Below are positions 27,842 to 37,546 of a stretch of DNA of 64,000 bases, one piece after another. Source of the DNA: an uncultured Eubacteriales bacterium (GTDB lineage: Bacteria; Bacillota; Clostridia; Oscillospirales; CAG-272); the NCBI GenBank assembly GCA_948467545.1, contig CAOKER010000008.1, forward strand, positions 36,159-100,158, given 5' to 3'. The position numbers and the translations under genes are program-made. The stretch's first letter is position 1. Each line of letters opens with the position of its first letter. The notes under the pieces are model-generated. The model saw nothing but the letters and a program-made list of their open reading frames with translations, had not been told where the DNA came from and ran no database searches.

Positions 27842-28024
27842 TTATTCGGCAGCCTCTACTTTAACAAGGTGGGCTATTTTTACGATTTTGCCGTCAATAA
27901 CGCTTCCCGACTCGTGAACAATACTGTCGCCAATCTTACGAAGACCGAGAGACTCAGCAGTAAGCTTCTGATTAGGCTTTGCGCCGATCAGGCTTTTTGC
28001 GAGTGTGATTTTTACCTTACTCAT
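27842..28024 (-). CDS. rpmD: Large-subunit ribosomal protein L30 (uL30), bacterial short form
   Basis: A 60-residue protein starting MSKVKITLAKSLIGAKPNQK. The length and the central LGLRKIGDSIVHE fit bacterial L30. It lies between rpsE and rplO in the standard order. Confidence 0.97.
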   Translation of the reverse strand: MSKVKITLAKSLIGAKPNQKLTAESLGLRKIGDSIVHESGSVIDGKIVKIAHLVKVEAAE

Positions 28025-28036
28025 TTCGGCTCCTCC

Positions 28037-28540
28037 TTACTTCTTAAGCGATTCAACAGAGATACCGCGGATTCTTGCGACTTCTTCTGCCGTACGCAGA
28101 GCTTTCAAGCCCTCAAAAGTTGCTTTTACAACATTTGTAGGATTGTTTGAACGGAGACACTTTGCGCGGATATTTTTAATTCCGGCCATCTCCAAAACGT
28201 CACGCACCGTTCCGCCTGCAATAACGCCGGTACCTTCCGCAGCCGGCTTGAGCAAAACCTTTCCTGCTCCGAATATACCAATAATTTCGTGAGGTATTGT
28301 AGTACCCTTAAGAGACACTTCGATAAGATTTTTCTTAGCATCTTCGATTCCCTTGCGAATAGCATCCGGAACCTCAGCCGCTTTGCCCAAACCGTATCCG
28401 ACGTGTCCGTTTTTGTCGCCGACAACCATAATAGCCGTGAAACGCTGAATACGTCCGCCCTTTACAGTTTTACATACACGGTTGAGAGCAACAAGCTTTT
28501 CCTCAAGTTCCATCGTGGATGCATCTATCTTTTTTACCAT
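28037..28540 (-). CDS. rpsE: Small-subunit ribosomal protein S5 (uS5)
   Basis: A 167-residue protein. The N-terminal dsRBD-like domain contains [20 protein letters not shown] and the C-terminal half contains [13 protein letters not shown]. It is placed at the mRNA entry site and affects decoding accuracy. It is preceded by GGAGGG. Confidence 0.98.
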   Translation of the reverse strand: MVKKIDASTMELEEKLVALNRVCKTVKGGRIQRFTAIMVVGDKNGHVGYGLGKAAEVPDAIRKGIEDAKKNLIEVSLKGTTIPHEIIGIFGAGKVLLKPAAEGTGVIAGGTVRDVLEMAGIKNIRAKCLRSNNPTNVVKATFEGLKALRTAEEVARIRGISVESLKK

Positions 28541-28555
28541 TTCTGTTACCCTCCG

Positions 28556-28915
28556 TTAGAATTTGAGTCCGCCTTCGCGGGCACCGTCTGCAAGCTCCTG
28601 TATACGTCCGTGGTAAATATAACCGCCGCGGTCGAATACAACTTCTTCAATACCATTCTCGATTGCACGTTTTGCAATGAGATTACCAACCTTGCGGGCA
28701 GCCGCCTTATTTCCGCCGCTGCCTTCAAAATCCTTTTCGATACTGTTTGCGGAAACAAGCGTCTTTCCCGCAACATCGTCGATTATCTGCGCATAAATAT
28801 TGCTATTGGAGCGGTAAACAGCAAGACGGGGACGCTCCGGCGTGCCGGAAATTTTTCCTCTGATTCTCTTGTGTCTCATGATACGTCCAATATTTGTATC
28901 TTTTTTCGTTATCAT
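28556..28915 (-). CDS. rplR: Large-subunit ribosomal protein L18 (uL18)
   Basis: A 119-residue 5S rRNA-binding protein. [20 protein letters not shown] in the middle and the C-terminal [20 protein letters not shown] are typical. It is 15 bp before rpsE and 20 bp after rplF. Confidence 0.98.
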   Translation of the reverse strand: MITKKDTNIGRIMRHKRIRGKISGTPERPRLAVYRSNSNIYAQIIDDVAGKTLVSANSIEKDFEGSGGNKAAARKVGNLIAKRAIENGIEEVVFDRGGYIYHGRIQELADGAREGGLKF

Positions 28916-28935
28916 TTCCCGACCACTCCTTTCAT

Positions 28936-29475
28936 TTATTTGGCTGATTTACCGGCCTTGCGGCGGATAACTTCACCCTCATATTTAACTCCCTTGCCAA
29001 GGTATGGCTCAGGCGGACGGCATTCACGGATCTGAGCCGAGATCTGACCGACAAGCTGCTTGTCGGTACCGCGTACGATTACCGTATTGGTATCGGGAGT
29101 CTCAAATGTGATTCCGTCTTTCTCTTCAAATGTTATCGGATGCGAATAACCGAGATTAAGCGTCAAGGTTTTTCCGCTCTTCTGAGCTCTGTAACCAACT
29201 CCGACAATTTCAAGCTTCTTAGAATATCCCTCGGTTACACCGATAACCATATTATTGAGAAGCGTTCTTGTAAGGCCGTGAAGAGCGCGGTCTTCTTTTT
29301 CGTCGCTCGGACGGGATACATTAATCACATCTCCGTCCTTCTTTATAATCATTTTTGAACTGAGAGCCTGCGTAAGAGTTCCAAGCTTGCCTTTAACCGT
29401 AACTACATTTCCGTCTGCGATACTGACATCGGTTCCGGCAGGAATTGCGACAGGCTTTCTACCTATTCTTGACAT
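28936..29475 (-). CDS. rplF: Large-subunit ribosomal protein L6 (uL6)
   Basis: A 179-residue protein with two similar domains, start [14 protein letters not shown] and C-terminal [20 protein letters not shown]. It lies near the GTPase-associated region of 50S. Strong GGAGG lies upstream. Confidence 0.98.
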   Translation of the reverse strand: MSRIGRKPVAIPAGTDVSIADGNVVTVKGKLGTLTQALSSKMIIKKDGDVINVSRPSDEKEDRALHGLTRTLLNNMVIGVTEGYSKKLEIVGVGYRAQKSGKTLTLNLGYSHPITFEEKDGITFETPDTNTVIVRGTDKQLVGQISAQIRECRPPEPYLGKGVKYEGEVIRRKAGKSAK

Positions 29476-29496
29476 TATACCTTCCTCCCTTACCGA

Positions 29497-29892
29497 TTAC
29501 CAAACGAAAGCAAGAACTTCGCCGCCGACATTTTCGGAGCGCGCCTGCTTATCTGTCATTATTCCTTTAGACGTAGAAATAATAGCTACGCCAAGACCAT
29601 TCATAACCTTAGGCATATCTTCACAGCTTGAATAAATACGAAGTCCCGGCTTTGACACACGGCGAAGTCCCTGAATTGTCTTCTGCTTGCCGTTATACTT
29701 CAGAGTAATTCTGATAATACCCTGCTTACCGTCCTCGATTACCTGATAGCTTTTGATATAACCTTCCTTAACGAGAATGTCGGCGATAGATTTTTTCATA
29801 TTTGACGCCGGAACATCCACTGTTTCATGCTTTGCATTGTTAGCATTGCGGATTCTTGTGAGCATATCCGCAATTACGTCTGACATTTGCAT
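29497..29892 (-). CDS. rpsH: Small-subunit ribosomal protein S8 (uS8)
   Basis: A 131-residue protein starting [18 protein letters not shown] and ending [13 protein letters not shown]; it binds the central domain of 16S rRNA and is a classic spc-operon regulator. AAGGAGG precedes the start. The 248-bp gap upstream (to rpsN) is unusual and is noted separately. Confidence 0.98.
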   Translation of the reverse strand: MQMSDVIADMLTRIRNANNAKHETVDVPASNMKKSIADILVKEGYIKSYQVIEDGKQGIIRITLKYNGKQKTIQGLRRVSKPGLRIYSSCEDMPKVMNGLGVAIISTSKGIMTDKQARSENVGGEVLAFVW

Positions 29893-30140
29893 TGTTTTTC
29901 CTCCTTAATGCAATGCCGGCACAGCCGGCTTGGTATCGGCGGTTAAAGCGAAAAAACGCTCTCCTTCCGATTAAGCTTTGGAGCTTTGCGCAAAATACAG
30001 CAGATACAAAATCAGGCAGTATTTCACACATCTTTATTTCCGCCTGCAGCGGGAAAACTTTTATTATTTCGCTGCCGACTCCGGACGGGATCATCTCCGT
30101 CAATTCGGCAGAGCAATTTTTACTGATGAAAAATAATTAA

Positions 30141-30326
30141 TTACCAGCTTGCCTTGCGTACACCGGGTATAGCGCCCTTGTAAGCAAGCTCACGGAAGCA
30201 TATACGGCAAATGCCGTATTTACGGAGATACGCGTGAGGACGGCCGCAAATCTTGCAGCGATTGTACTCACGTGTCGAGTACTTCTGTGCTTTCTGCTGT
30301 TTCAGTATCATAGATTTTTTTGCCAT
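30141..30326 (-). CDS. rpsN: Small-subunit ribosomal protein S14, zinc (type Z) form
   Basis: A 61-residue protein with zinc cysteines C24, C27, C40 and C43 (CKIC ... CRIC), the short zinc-type S14 used under normal zinc supply in Gram-positives. It lies 12 bp after rplE. The C-terminus [11 protein letters not shown] is standard. Confidence 0.98.
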   Translation of the reverse strand: MAKKSMILKQQKAQKYSTREYNRCKICGRPHAYLRKYGICRICFRELAYKGAIPGVRKASW

Positions 30327-30338
30327 CTTACGTTCTCC

Positions 30339-30881
30339 TTATTTTTCGAACGGAGCGCCCATCAGGCTGAGAAGCTCACGAGCTTCGTCATCTGTCTGCG
30401 CTGTCGTTACAAATGCAATATTCATTCCGCGAATCTTCTCGACCTTATCATACTCGATTTCGGGAAATATAAGCTGCTCCTTAAGACCGAGAGAATAATT
30501 TCCCCTTCCGTCAAAAGAATCTTTTCCGATTCCCTTAAAATCACGTACGCGCGGGAGCGCAAAGTTGAAAAGTCTGTCCATAAATTCAAACATTCTCTCT
30601 CCGCGAAGCGTAACCTTAACTCCGATTTTCATACCCTGACGAAGCTTAAAGTTAGCAACCGATTTCTTCGCCACAGTAGGAACCGCACGCTGACCGGTAA
30701 TCGCCGTAATATCATTTATAACATTTTCGATGACCTTTGAATTATCCTTTGCGTCGCCGGTACCTACGTTTATTACAATCTTCTCGAAACGCGGAATCTG
30801 CATGGGGCTCGAATAATTATACTTTTTCATAAGCGCGGGAGCAACTTCGTTCTTATACATTTCTTTAAGTCTTGCTGACAT
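30339..30881 (-). CDS. rplE: Large-subunit ribosomal protein L5 (uL5)
   Basis: A 180-residue 5S rRNA-binding protein of normal length. The start [20 protein letters not shown] and the C-terminal segment with [20 protein letters not shown] are diagnostic. GGGAGG precedes it. Confidence 0.98.
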   Translation of the reverse strand: MSARLKEMYKNEVAPALMKKYNYSSPMQIPRFEKIVINVGTGDAKDNSKVIENVINDITAITGQRAVPTVAKKSVANFKLRQGMKIGVKVTLRGERMFEFMDRLFNFALPRVRDFKGIGKDSFDGRGNYSLGLKEQLIFPEIEYDKVEKIRGMNIAFVTTAQTDDEARELLSLMGAPFEK

Positions 30882-30899
30882 AATCCGTTACCTCCCGTC

Positions 30900-31217
30900 T
30901 CAAAGCTTCGCGCCGCATTTAGCGCAAACTCTGATTTTCTTTCCGTCTTTGCCGACGTTAATCTTGGAACGGCGGCCTGCCTTGCATTCAGGACAGTAGA
31001 GAGCAACCTTATCCGCATAGATGGCGCCTTCAACCTCAAGAATCTGTCCGGCCTCACCCTGACGGCGCGGCTTCTGATGCTTCTTAACGATGTGTACTCC
31101 GCTTACCAGCACTTTTCTTTCGCTGGGGGAAACGCTTATAACCTTTCCGCGCTTTCCCTTATCATTGCCGGAGATAACAATGACTTCGTCATCCTTTTTT
31201 ACATGAAGTGTATTCAC
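30900..31217 (-). CDS. rplX: Large-subunit ribosomal protein L24 (uL24), GTG start, C-terminal zinc-knuckle pairs
   Basis: A 105-residue protein. The KOW motif is in the N-terminal DDEVIVISGNDKGKRGKV. The C-terminus adds two CxxC pairs (CPEC and CAKC). The start is taken as GTG at 31217, because GGAGG lies 10 bp upstream and the family begins (M)NTLHVKKDDEV. An in-frame TTG at 31238 overlaps the rplN stop but leaves no ribosome binding site. Confidence 0.95.
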   Translation of the reverse strand: MNTLHVKKDDEVIVISGNDKGKRGKVISVSPSERKVLVSGVHIVKKHQKPRRQGEAGQILEVEGAIYADKVALYCPECKAGRRSKINVGKDGKKIRVCAKCGAKL

Positions 31218-31234
31218 TGTAACCTTACCTCCGC

Positions 31235-31603
31235 TCAAAGTACTTCGGGAGCAAGTGAAAGAATTTTCAGATAATCCTTTTCACGCAGCTCTCTTGCGAT
31301 CGGCCCAAAAATACGGGTTCCTCTCGGATTTTTGTCTTCTCTGATAATAACGGCTGCGTTGTCGTCAAAACGAACGCACGAACCGTCTGCTCTTTTTACG
31401 CCCTTGACCGTGCGTACTACAACTGCCTTTACAACGTCGCCCTTTTTGCACTGTCCTCCAGGCGCTGCTTTCTTTACGGTTGCAACAACGACATCGCCGA
31501 TTCTCGCATAACGTCTGCCTGTACCGCCAAGAACACGGATACACATGATTTCCTTTGCACCGGTATTGTCGGCAACCTTCATATAGCTTTGCTGTTGAAT
31601 CAC
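31235..31603 (-). CDS. rplN: Large-subunit ribosomal protein L14 (uL14), GTG start
   Basis: A 122-residue beta-barrel protein. The start is GTG at 31603 with GGAGG 9 bp upstream, giving the canonical [18 protein letters not shown]. The C-terminus [18 protein letters not shown] is standard. It lies at the 30S-50S interface. A 174-bp gap separates it from rpsQ. Confidence 0.97.
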   Translation of the reverse strand: MIQQQSYMKVADNTGAKEIMCIRVLGGTGRRYARIGDVVVATVKKAAPGGQCKKGDVVKAVVVRTVKGVKRADGSCVRFDDNAAVIIREDKNPRGTRIFGPIARELREKDYLKILSLAPEVL

Positions 31604-31777
31604 TGTTTTTTTCCTCCTTATGAAGATTCAGCCGCCCGCGCATTACAGCTTACGCGGACGTATTATCACCGATGTACTTTCAGCCGAAATCCGCTGAATT
31701 ACAGTCGATGATTTATACTCCGGAGATATCCGGAGATAAATCTGCGCCGGATTTCCGACACAGAATTCATCCGATAA

Positions 31778-32062
31778 TTATTTTGCCTTTTCAATAATCT
31801 CAACAAGTCTCCATCTCTTTGTCTTGGAGAGCGGACGGGTTTCCATAACCTGAACCTTGTCTCCGACGGAGCACTCGTTGTTTTCGTCATGCACATGGAT
31901 CTTTACGGAGTGCTTTACAACCTTGCCGTATTTAGCATGCTTAACGTTATCGTCAATCGAAACCACAGCGGTTTTATCCATAGCTGTGCTTACAACATGG
32001 CCTACACGGGTTTTTCTAAGATTGCGCACAGTTTCCTTAACTTCGTTCATTTCGTTACTCAT
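31778..32062 (-). CDS. rpsQ: Small-subunit ribosomal protein S17 (uS17)
   Basis: A 94-residue OB-fold protein ([20 protein letters not shown] and the later [20 protein letters not shown]). The start at 32062 has AGGAGG upstream. A primary 16S rRNA binder. Confidence 0.97.
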   Translation of the reverse strand: MSNEMNEVKETVRNLRKTRVGHVVSTAMDKTAVVSIDDNVKHAKYGKVVKHSVKIHVHDENNECSVGDKVQVMETRPLSKTKRWRLVEIIEKAK

Positions 32063-32080
32063 CTCTACCTCCTATGACAG

Positions 32081-32269
32081 TTACACGTTTTTCTGGCGCA
32101 TGACTGTCATCACACGGGCGATATCTTTTTTTACATCATCGATCCGGTGGGGATTGTCAAGCTGATTGATTGCGTGCTGAAAACGAAGGTTAAACAGTTC
32201 TTCCTTAAGATCTCCGAGCTTTTTTGCAAGCTCTTCCGACGACATATTCTGCATTTCTTTAGCTTTCAC
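32081..32269 (-). CDS. rpmC: Large-subunit ribosomal protein L29 (uL29), GTG start
   Basis: A 62-residue helical hairpin protein. The GTG at 32269 is chosen: AAGGAGG lies 8 bp upstream and the family begins (M)KAKEMQNMSSEELAKK. The frame can be extended to 32305 into rplP, but that would place the Shine-Dalgarno inside the gene. It sits beside the exit tunnel. Confidence 0.96.
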   Translation of the reverse strand: MKAKEMQNMSSEELAKKLGDLKEELFNLRFQHAINQLDNPHRIDDVKKDIARVMTVMRQKNV

Positions 32270-32282
32270 TGCCTGTTCCTCC

Positions 32283-32711
32283 TTACTCAGCCGCCTCGGT
32301 CTCATCGGCTCTCGCTATAAATTTGCATTTAATAGGAAGCTTGTGAGACGCAAGACGCATTGCTTCTTTAGCCGTTTCAAGCGGAACACCGCTCATCTCG
32401 AACATTACCCGTCCCGGCTTTACAACAGATACCCAGTATTCGGGAGAACCTTTACCGGAACCCATACGAGTTTCGGCAGGCTTCTCGGTAACCGGCTTAT
32501 CCGGGAAAATCTTTATCCATACCTGTCCGCCGCGGCGTATATAACGTGTCATCGCGATACGGGCTGCCTCGATCTGGTTGCTCGTAATCCACGCGGGCTC
32601 AGCTGCTACAAGACCGAAATCTCCGTATGTCAATGTATTGCCGCGTGTCGCCTTTCCCTTCATTCTGCCGCGGTGAACGCGTCTGTACTTGACTCTCTTA
32701 GGCATTAACAT
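32283..32711 (-). CDS. rplP: Large-subunit ribosomal protein L16 (uL16)
   Basis: A 142-residue protein starting [19 protein letters not shown]. Its ATG overlaps the TGA of rpsC (TGATG), which implies translational coupling. Central [20 protein letters not shown] is diagnostic. It helps place A-site tRNA on 50S. Confidence 0.98.
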   Translation of the reverse strand: MLMPKRVKYRRVHRGRMKGKATRGNTLTYGDFGLVAAEPAWITSNQIEAARIAMTRYIRRGGQVWIKIFPDKPVTEKPAETRMGSGKGSPEYWVSVVKPGRVMFEMSGVPLETAKEAMRLASHKLPIKCKFIARADETEAAE

Positions 32712-33580
32712 CAGTTTGCGCCCCCTTCTTTGTTGGATCTGCCGCCGGCGCCGCCTTTTCCTGCAAAATTACCGCGGCTGCCTCCGGCACCGCCTCTTCC
32801 TGCAAAATTACCGCGTCCTCCGGCGCCGCCGCGACCTGCAAAGTTTCCGCGGCCGCCGTTACGTCCGCCGTTATTTCTGCGGCCGCCGCGTCCGTCACGC
32901 TGATCCGCCGGTTTTGAATCCGGGAACGCGCGCTTTGCTTTGTTCTTTGAGTCCATAAGAACTTCGCCGTTGTAAATCCATACCTTTACACCGATTTTAC
33001 CGTATGTGGTATTGGCTTCCCAGAAACCGTAATCAATGTCTGCGCGGATGGTTTGCAGCGGAATAGTTCCTTCATGATAGTGCTCGGTACGTGCAATTTC
33101 GGCGCCGCCGAGACGTCCTCCCACAGATACCTTGATACCCTTAGCGCCGAGCTTCATTGTTCTTCCGATAGCCGATTTCATCGCACGGCGGAAAGAAATA
33201 CGTCTCTCAAGCTGATTCGCAATGCTTTCAGCGACAAGCTGAGCATTGAGATCAGGCTGACGAATTTCAACAACGTTGATTACAACCGGCTTATTAACGA
33301 TTTTTTCGATAGCGACGCGAAGCTTGTCGATTTCAGAACCGCCGCGTCCGATAACCATACCGGGCTTAGCACAATGAATAAACACTCTAACGCGAAGATT
33401 ATCACGTTCAATCTCAATTTTCGGAACTCCTGCGAGGAAGAGAGTTTTTTTCAGATACTCTCTGACTTTATAGTCCGAAACGAGCGTGTCGCCGAACTCC
33501 TCGTCCTTTGTGAACCATCTGGAGTCCCAGTCTTTTATAACGCCGACTCTAAGGCCGTGCGGATTAACTTTCTGACCCAT
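32711..33580 (-). CDS. rpsC: Small-subunit ribosomal protein S3 (uS3) with RGG-like repeat tail
   Basis: A 289-residue protein. Residues 1-218 are standard uS3, with the KH-motif GMVIGRGG at 74-81 and the C-terminal domain ending near [12 protein letters not shown]. Residues 220-289 are an Arg/Gly/Asn/Phe tail with three copies of RGNFAG (244, 256, 269) and many GGR steps, similar to RGG-box RNA-binding tails. The DNA for this tail is itself a tandem repeat of about 36 bp. S3 lines the mRNA entry channel, so the tail would extend near incoming mRNA. Confidence 0.97.
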   Translation of the reverse strand: MGQKVNPHGLRVGVIKDWDSRWFTKDEEFGDTLVSDYKVREYLKKTLFLAGVPKIEIERDNLRVRVFIHCAKPGMVIGRGGSEIDKLRVAIEKIVNKPVVINVVEIRQPDLNAQLVAESIANQLERRISFRRAMKSAIGRTMKLGAKGIKVSVGGRLGGAEIARTEHYHEGTIPLQTIRADIDYGFWEANTTYGKIGVKVWIYNGEVLMDSKNKAKRAFPDSKPADQRDGRGGRRNNGGRNGGRGNFAGRGGAGGRGNFAGRGGAGGSRGNFAGKGGAGGRSNKEGGAN

Positions 33581-33600
33581 TTTTCGTTTCCTCCTCCCGA

Positions 33601-33936
33601 TTATTCTTTCTCAGCAACACAAATTGTTATATGGCTTGTTCTTTTCAAAATACGGTCTCCTCTGCCCTTTGCCCTCGGCATCATACGCTTAAGAGTAGGT
33701 CCCGGGGTTACCCAGCATTTTGAGACAACGAGATTGTGTGAATCCATATCAAAGTTGTGTTCTGCATTTGCGCAAGCCGACTTCAAAAGCTTAATAAGGC
33801 TTTCGCTTGCTGCCTTCGGTGTATGCTTCAGAATCGCCATTGCGGTACCCGCGTCCTTGCCGCGAATAAGGTCAAGAACGATCTTCACCTTGCGGGGCGA
33901 GATTCTGACATATTTTGTTTTAGCGTAAGCTTCCAT
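33601..33936 (-). CDS. rplV: Large-subunit ribosomal protein L22 (uL22)
   Basis: A 111-residue protein with the start [20 protein letters not shown] and the tunnel loop region near [16 protein letters not shown]. Its beta-hairpin lines the exit tunnel. It lies between rpsS and rpsC. Confidence 0.98.
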   Translation of the reverse strand: MEAYAKTKYVRISPRKVKIVLDLIRGKDAGTAMAILKHTPKAASESLIKLLKSACANAEHNFDMDSHNLVVSKCWVTPGPTLKRMMPRAKGRGDRILKRTSHITICVAEKE

Positions 33937-33951
33937 TTATCGTACCTCCCG

Positions 33952-34233
33952 TCATTTCGCGGTATTAGAGGTTTTCGAACCGGAATGTCCGCGGAAAACT
34001 CTCGTAGGCGCGAATTCACCGAGCTTATGTCCAACCATATCCTCGGTAATGTAAACCGGTACATGCTTCTTTCCGTCATGAACCGCAATCGTGTGGCCGA
34101 CAAACTCAGGGTAAATTGTGGAAGCTCTCGACCATGTTTTAAGAACCTTTTTTTCTTTAGCGTCGTTCATAGCCACAATGCGGCTGTAAAGCTTAGCTTC
34201 GACAAACGGTCCTTTTTTAAGGCTTCTGCTCAT
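33952..34233 (-). CDS. rpsS: Small-subunit ribosomal protein S19 (uS19)
   Basis: A 93-residue protein beginning [15 protein letters not shown], with the C-terminal [17 protein letters not shown]. Located in the 30S head with S13. Confidence 0.98.
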   Translation of the reverse strand: MSRSLKKGPFVEAKLYSRIVAMNDAKEKKVLKTWSRASTIYPEFVGHTIAVHDGKKHVPVYITEDMVGHKLGEFAPTRVFRGHSGSKTSNTAK

Positions 34234-34250
34234 TGTTTAATGCCTCCTCC

Positions 34251-35081
34251 TTATTTACCGTTTCTGCGTCTGACGATGAACTTATCCGTTCTCGCCTTCT
34301 TGTTACGAGTCTTATAACCGTTCGTAGGTTTACCCCAAGGTGTTACGGGCGAAGGACGTCCGATAGGAGATTTACCTTCACCGCCGCCGTGAGGGTGATC
34401 ACACGGGTTCATTGCGGAACCACGTACTGTAGGTCTGATTCCGCGGTGACGGCTCTTACCGGCTTTACCGATTTTAACGGTGTCGTGTTCAACATTTCCG
34501 ACAACACCGATCGTCGCCTTGCAGGAAAGACTTACAAGTCTGACCTCCCCGGAAGGAAGTCTTATCTGTGCCATTCCGTTTTCCTTAGCCATAAGCTGAG
34601 CTGCGGCACCGGCTGAGCGAACCATCTGGGCGCCCTTTCCGGGATAGAGCTCAATGCTGTTTATGACAGTACCGACCGGAATATTTGCAATCGGAAGAGT
34701 ATTTCCCACCTTTATATCGGAATCGGGACCTGTATATACTGTATCTCCGGCTGTAAGACCTTCCGGAGCAATAATATAGCTCTTGCGGTTTTCGGCATCG
34801 GAGAGAAGTGCGATATATGCCGTACGGTTAGGATCGTATTCGATACCGACAACCGTTGCGGCTCCTTCTGTCTTGCGTTTAAAATCTATAATACGGTATT
34901 TCTTCTTGTTGCCGCCGCCATGATGACGAACGGTTATGCGGCCATAGCTATTGCGCCCGGAGTTCTTCTTGAGAGTCTTCACAAGGCTCTTTTCGGGAGT
35001 CGACTTGGTAATCTCTTCGAAGGACGGCACCGACATATTACGGCGGCCATTGGTAGTAGGTTTGTATTTAATTACTGCCAT
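34251..35081 (-). CDS. rplB: Large-subunit ribosomal protein L2 (uL2)
   Basis: A 276-residue protein of normal size. [20 protein letters not shown] near residue 50 and the C-terminal [19 protein letters not shown], which carries the conserved His near the peptidyl-transferase centre, are both intact. Confidence 0.98.
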   Translation of the reverse strand: MAVIKYKPTTNGRRNMSVPSFEEITKSTPEKSLVKTLKKNSGRNSYGRITVRHHGGGNKKKYRIIDFKRKTEGAATVVGIEYDPNRTAYIALLSDAENRKSYIIAPEGLTAGDTVYTGPDSDIKVGNTLPIANIPVGTVINSIELYPGKGAQMVRSAGAAAQLMAKENGMAQIRLPSGEVRLVSLSCKATIGVVGNVEHDTVKIGKAGKSRHRGIRPTVRGSAMNPCDHPHGGGEGKSPIGRPSPVTPWGKPTNGYKTRNKKARTDKFIVRRRNGK

Positions 35082-35096
35082 TTCTGCTCACCCTCC

Positions 35097-35390
35097 TCAG
35101 TTCAAGCCTTCAAAGAACTCGATCGGTTTCGAATCCTCCGTAAGAGTAACAATAGCCTTTTTCCAACCGGATTTATAACCACTGTGTACGCCTACGCGTC
35201 TCGGCTGCTTTTTTACGTTGATTGTATTGACGCATTTTACGTCAACCTTGAATATTGTTTCTACCGCCTGTGCAATTTCAGGCTTTGTAGCATCAGACAT
35301 AACTCTGAACGCATATTTCTTGTCAGCGCCCATCGCCATGGAATCCTCTGTTATAACAGGGGCGATTATGATGTCATAAATGTTTTTCAT
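35097..35390 (-). CDS. rplW: Large-subunit ribosomal protein L23 (uL23)
   Basis: A 97-residue protein (start MKNIYDIIIAPVITEDSM). It forms the docking site for trigger factor and SRP at the tunnel exit. Its start directly follows the rplD stop with no gap. Confidence 0.97.
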   Translation of the reverse strand: MKNIYDIIIAPVITEDSMAMGADKKYAFRVMSDATKPEIAQAVETIFKVDVKCVNTINVKKQPRRVGVHSGYKSGWKKAIVTLTEDSKPIEFFEGLN

Positions 35391-36014
35391 TTATGCAAAC
35401 ACCTCCTCGAGCTTTTCCGCCGCTTCCTTTGCAACAACAAACGTGTCGGCGTTGAGTATGTCGTATACATTAATTGTATTGTAAGGAGCTGTCTTCACGC
35501 CCTCGATATTGGCGCATGACTTGACAACCTTATTATCGTTATCGGCAAGTACAATCAGGCTCTTCTTTCCCGCGCCGATTGCGGAAAGCATATTAACCAT
35601 TGTCTTGGTCTTATACGAATCGGCGGTGATAGAATCAACAACGATCATATTTCCTCCGGCAACCTTGTCGCTGAGTGCGCTGCAGATAGCGATTTTCTTA
35701 ACCTTCTTGTTGACAGACATCTTGTATTTTCTGGGTTTCGGTCCAAGCGCAACCCCGCCGTGTGTCCACTGAGGAGATCTTGTGGATCCCTGTCTTGCAC
35801 GGCCGGTTCCCTTCTGACGCCACGGCTTTTTGCCGCCGCCGGAAACCTCGGTGCGTGTAAGAGTCGACTGTGTACCCTGTCTCTGATTTGCAAGATACGC
35901 CTTGACCGCTGTATGAAGAACAGTGGCGTTTACCTCGGCGCCGAAGACTGCATCGGAGAGGGTAATCTCGCCTGTTTCTTTACCCGCCATATTGACTATT
36001 TTTAAAACCGGCAT
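35391..36014 (-). CDS. rplD: Large-subunit ribosomal protein L4 (uL4)
   Basis: A 207-residue protein. The tunnel loop region GGGKKPWRQKGTGRARQGS is conserved. In enteric bacteria L4 represses the S10 operon. Here the structured rpsJ-rplC spacer and the rpsJ leader are possible targets, which is only inference. Confidence 0.98.
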   Translation of the reverse strand: MPVLKIVNMAGKETGEITLSDAVFGAEVNATVLHTAVKAYLANQRQGTQSTLTRTEVSGGGKKPWRQKGTGRARQGSTRSPQWTHGGVALGPKPRKYKMSVNKKVKKIAICSALSDKVAGGNMIVVDSITADSYKTKTMVNMLSAIGAGKKSLIVLADNDNKVVKSCANIEGVKTAPYNTINVYDILNADTFVVAKEAAEKLEEVFA

Positions 36015-36032
36015 GTAAATTCCTCCTTCCGA

Positions 36033-36668
36033 TTATGCATTTTTGACTGTGTCACGGATAAACACAATTCCGCCTTTTGCTCCGGGAACAGCTCCCTTAA
36101 CGGCGATAAGGTTTGCATCCGCGTCAATCTTTGCAATTTCAAGATTCAATACAGTCACCTGCTCATTTCCATACTGTCCCGGCATAATCTTGTTTTTGAA
36201 TATACGGGAAGGCGTGGAGGTCGAACCCATAGAACCGGGCTGACGGTGAATAGGACCTGTACCGTGTGTCATTTTAAGTATGTGAGCGTTCCATCTTTTA
36301 ACAACACCTGTGAATCCGCGTCCTTTTGTAATTCCGGTTACGTCGACCTTTTCACCCTCGGCAAAATCAGCGGCGGTGACGGTATCGCCTACATTGAGTC
36401 CGGAACAATCATCAAGTCTGAATTCCTTCAGGTGCTTTTTGTTTGTAACTCCAGCTGCCTTAAAATGTCCCAATTCCGGCTTGGTAAGCTTGCGTTCGGC
36501 AATATCTTCAAATCCGAGCTGAACAGCTTCATAGCCGTCTTTTTCAACTGTTTTTTTCTGAGCGACAACGCAAGGTCCCGCTTCAAGAACAGTTACAGGA
36601 ATAACATTTCCCGCTTCGTCAAAAATCTGGGTCATCCCCAGCTTCTTTCCAATGATACCTTTCTTCAT
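36033..36668 (-). CDS. rplC: Large-subunit ribosomal protein L3 (uL3)
   Basis: A 211-residue protein starting MKKGIIGKKLGMTQIFDEAG with GGAAAGG upstream; the frame upstream to 36704 is leader sequence. The loop with THGTGPIHRQPGSMG contains the glutamine methylated by PrmB in other bacteria. It is separated from rpsJ by 257 bp, which is unusual. Confidence 0.97.
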   Translation of the reverse strand: MKKGIIGKKLGMTQIFDEAGNVIPVTVLEAGPCVVAQKKTVEKDGYEAVQLGFEDIAERKLTKPELGHFKAAGVTNKKHLKEFRLDDCSGLNVGDTVTAADFAEGEKVDVTGITKGRGFTGVVKRWNAHILKMTHGTGPIHRQPGSMGSTSTPSRIFKNKIMPGQYGNEQVTVLNLEIAKIDADANLIAVKGAVPGAKGGIVFIRDTVKNA

Positions 36669-36925
36669 TAGTATCCTTTCCTTTCCAGCACCGTATAGGT
36701 GCACATGTTATTGGTTGGCGCAGAGCGTCAACATGACATACCGTAGGCTGCGTAAACGCAGCGCGGCCATCCCACCTCCGGCACCGGCAGGCCGAAAGCT
36801 TTTTCCCTGTATATGATTTTCCATATATATCACATATACAATTACGTATATAATACTCCTTATACGATTCCGTATATATATAATAATGTAGAAAACCGAT
36901 ATATACAAAGACACTTCCCGAAAAA
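36669..36925 (-). other. Structured rpsJ-rplC spacer (candidate leader)
   Basis: In most bacteria rpsJ and rplC are nearly contiguous, but here 257 bp separate them. The spacer begins with an AT-rich part holding a possible promoter, then three hairpins on the minus strand: GCTGCGT/ACGCAGC, TTGACGC/GCGCCAA (one G-T), and GCACC/GGTGC directly before the rplC ribosome binding site. It may be an internal promoter plus regulatory leader for rplC and following genes. Confidence 0.55.
36880..36908 (-). promoter_or_regulatory. Possible internal promoter upstream of rplC
   Basis: On the minus strand TTGTAT (36908-36903), a 17-bp spacer, and TATTAT (36885-36880). The surrounding sequence is AT-rich, so chance matches are likely. 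Confidence 0.4.
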
Positions 36926-37240
36926 TCAGAGCTTAATCTCGATTTCAACACCGGCAGGAAGCTCAAGACTCATCATAGCTTCAACAGTCTTCTGCGAAGG
37001 CTTTATAACGTCGATAAGTCTCTTGTGAGTTCTCATTTCAAACTGTTCGCGACTGTCCTTATATTTGTGAACCGCGCGGAGAATAGTTACAATCTCTTTA
37101 TCCGTAGGAAGCGGAACAGGGCCCGAAACCGTCGCGCCGTTGCGCTTTGCGGTTTCGACAATCTTTTCCGCAGCCATATCTATAAGGGTATGATCGTAAC
37201 TCTTCAGTCTGATTCTGAGCTTTTCCTTAATAGCTGCCAC
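36926..37240 (-). CDS. rpsJ: Small-subunit ribosomal protein S10 (uS10), GTG start
   Basis: A 104-residue protein. The GTG at 37240 is chosen: AAGGAGG lies 8 bp upstream and the product begins (M)[16 protein letters not shown], the family N-terminus. The longer frame to 37327 would run through this Shine-Dalgarno. The C-terminus [11 protein letters not shown] is normal. First gene of the superoperon; it is also the NusE partner in transcription antitermination. Confidence 0.97.
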   Translation of the reverse strand: MAAIKEKLRIRLKSYDHTLIDMAAEKIVETAKRNGATVSGPVPLPTDKEIVTILRAVHKYKDSREQFEMRTHKRLIDVIKPSQKTVEAMMSLELPAGVEIEIKL

Positions 37241-37540
37241 TTGCTTTTCCTCCTTCATAGTCTTCATAAGGGGGAATACGTACCGAAAATCGTCCTGCGT
37301 GTCCTGCGCGCCGTACCCCATCCGCACACCCTGCCGGGTGTTTCAAAGGCCGACATTAAAAATAACGGATTCGCCGCATGCCTTACGGCAGCGACGGCGC
37401 CGTAATTCCTGTCCGGAGCAAGTTACTGTTTCGATACGATTGCCGCCCGGTTTATAAACTCGGACATACTCTGCGAAAATTCCCTGTTAACAGCCAAATT
37501 CAGCCGCTACAGCCACCTTTCGCTTCATCGCACATCAAGC
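37241..37540 (-). promoter_or_regulatory. Long 5' leader of the ribosomal protein superoperon
   Basis: About 300 nt from the promoter to the rpsJ start, with at least two clear hairpins on the minus strand (TTACGGC/GCCGTAA and CACCC/GGGTG) and no gene. A leader of this length suggests autoregulation by a ribosomal protein, but the sequence does not match a leader I can name. Confidence 0.5.
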
Positions 37541-37546
37541 TTTTAA

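Noticed and set aside
30900..31238. TTG start for rplX overlapping rplN
   Set aside because: The GTG at 31217 has GGAGG upstream and gives the normal L24 N-terminus; the TTG would put that site inside the gene.
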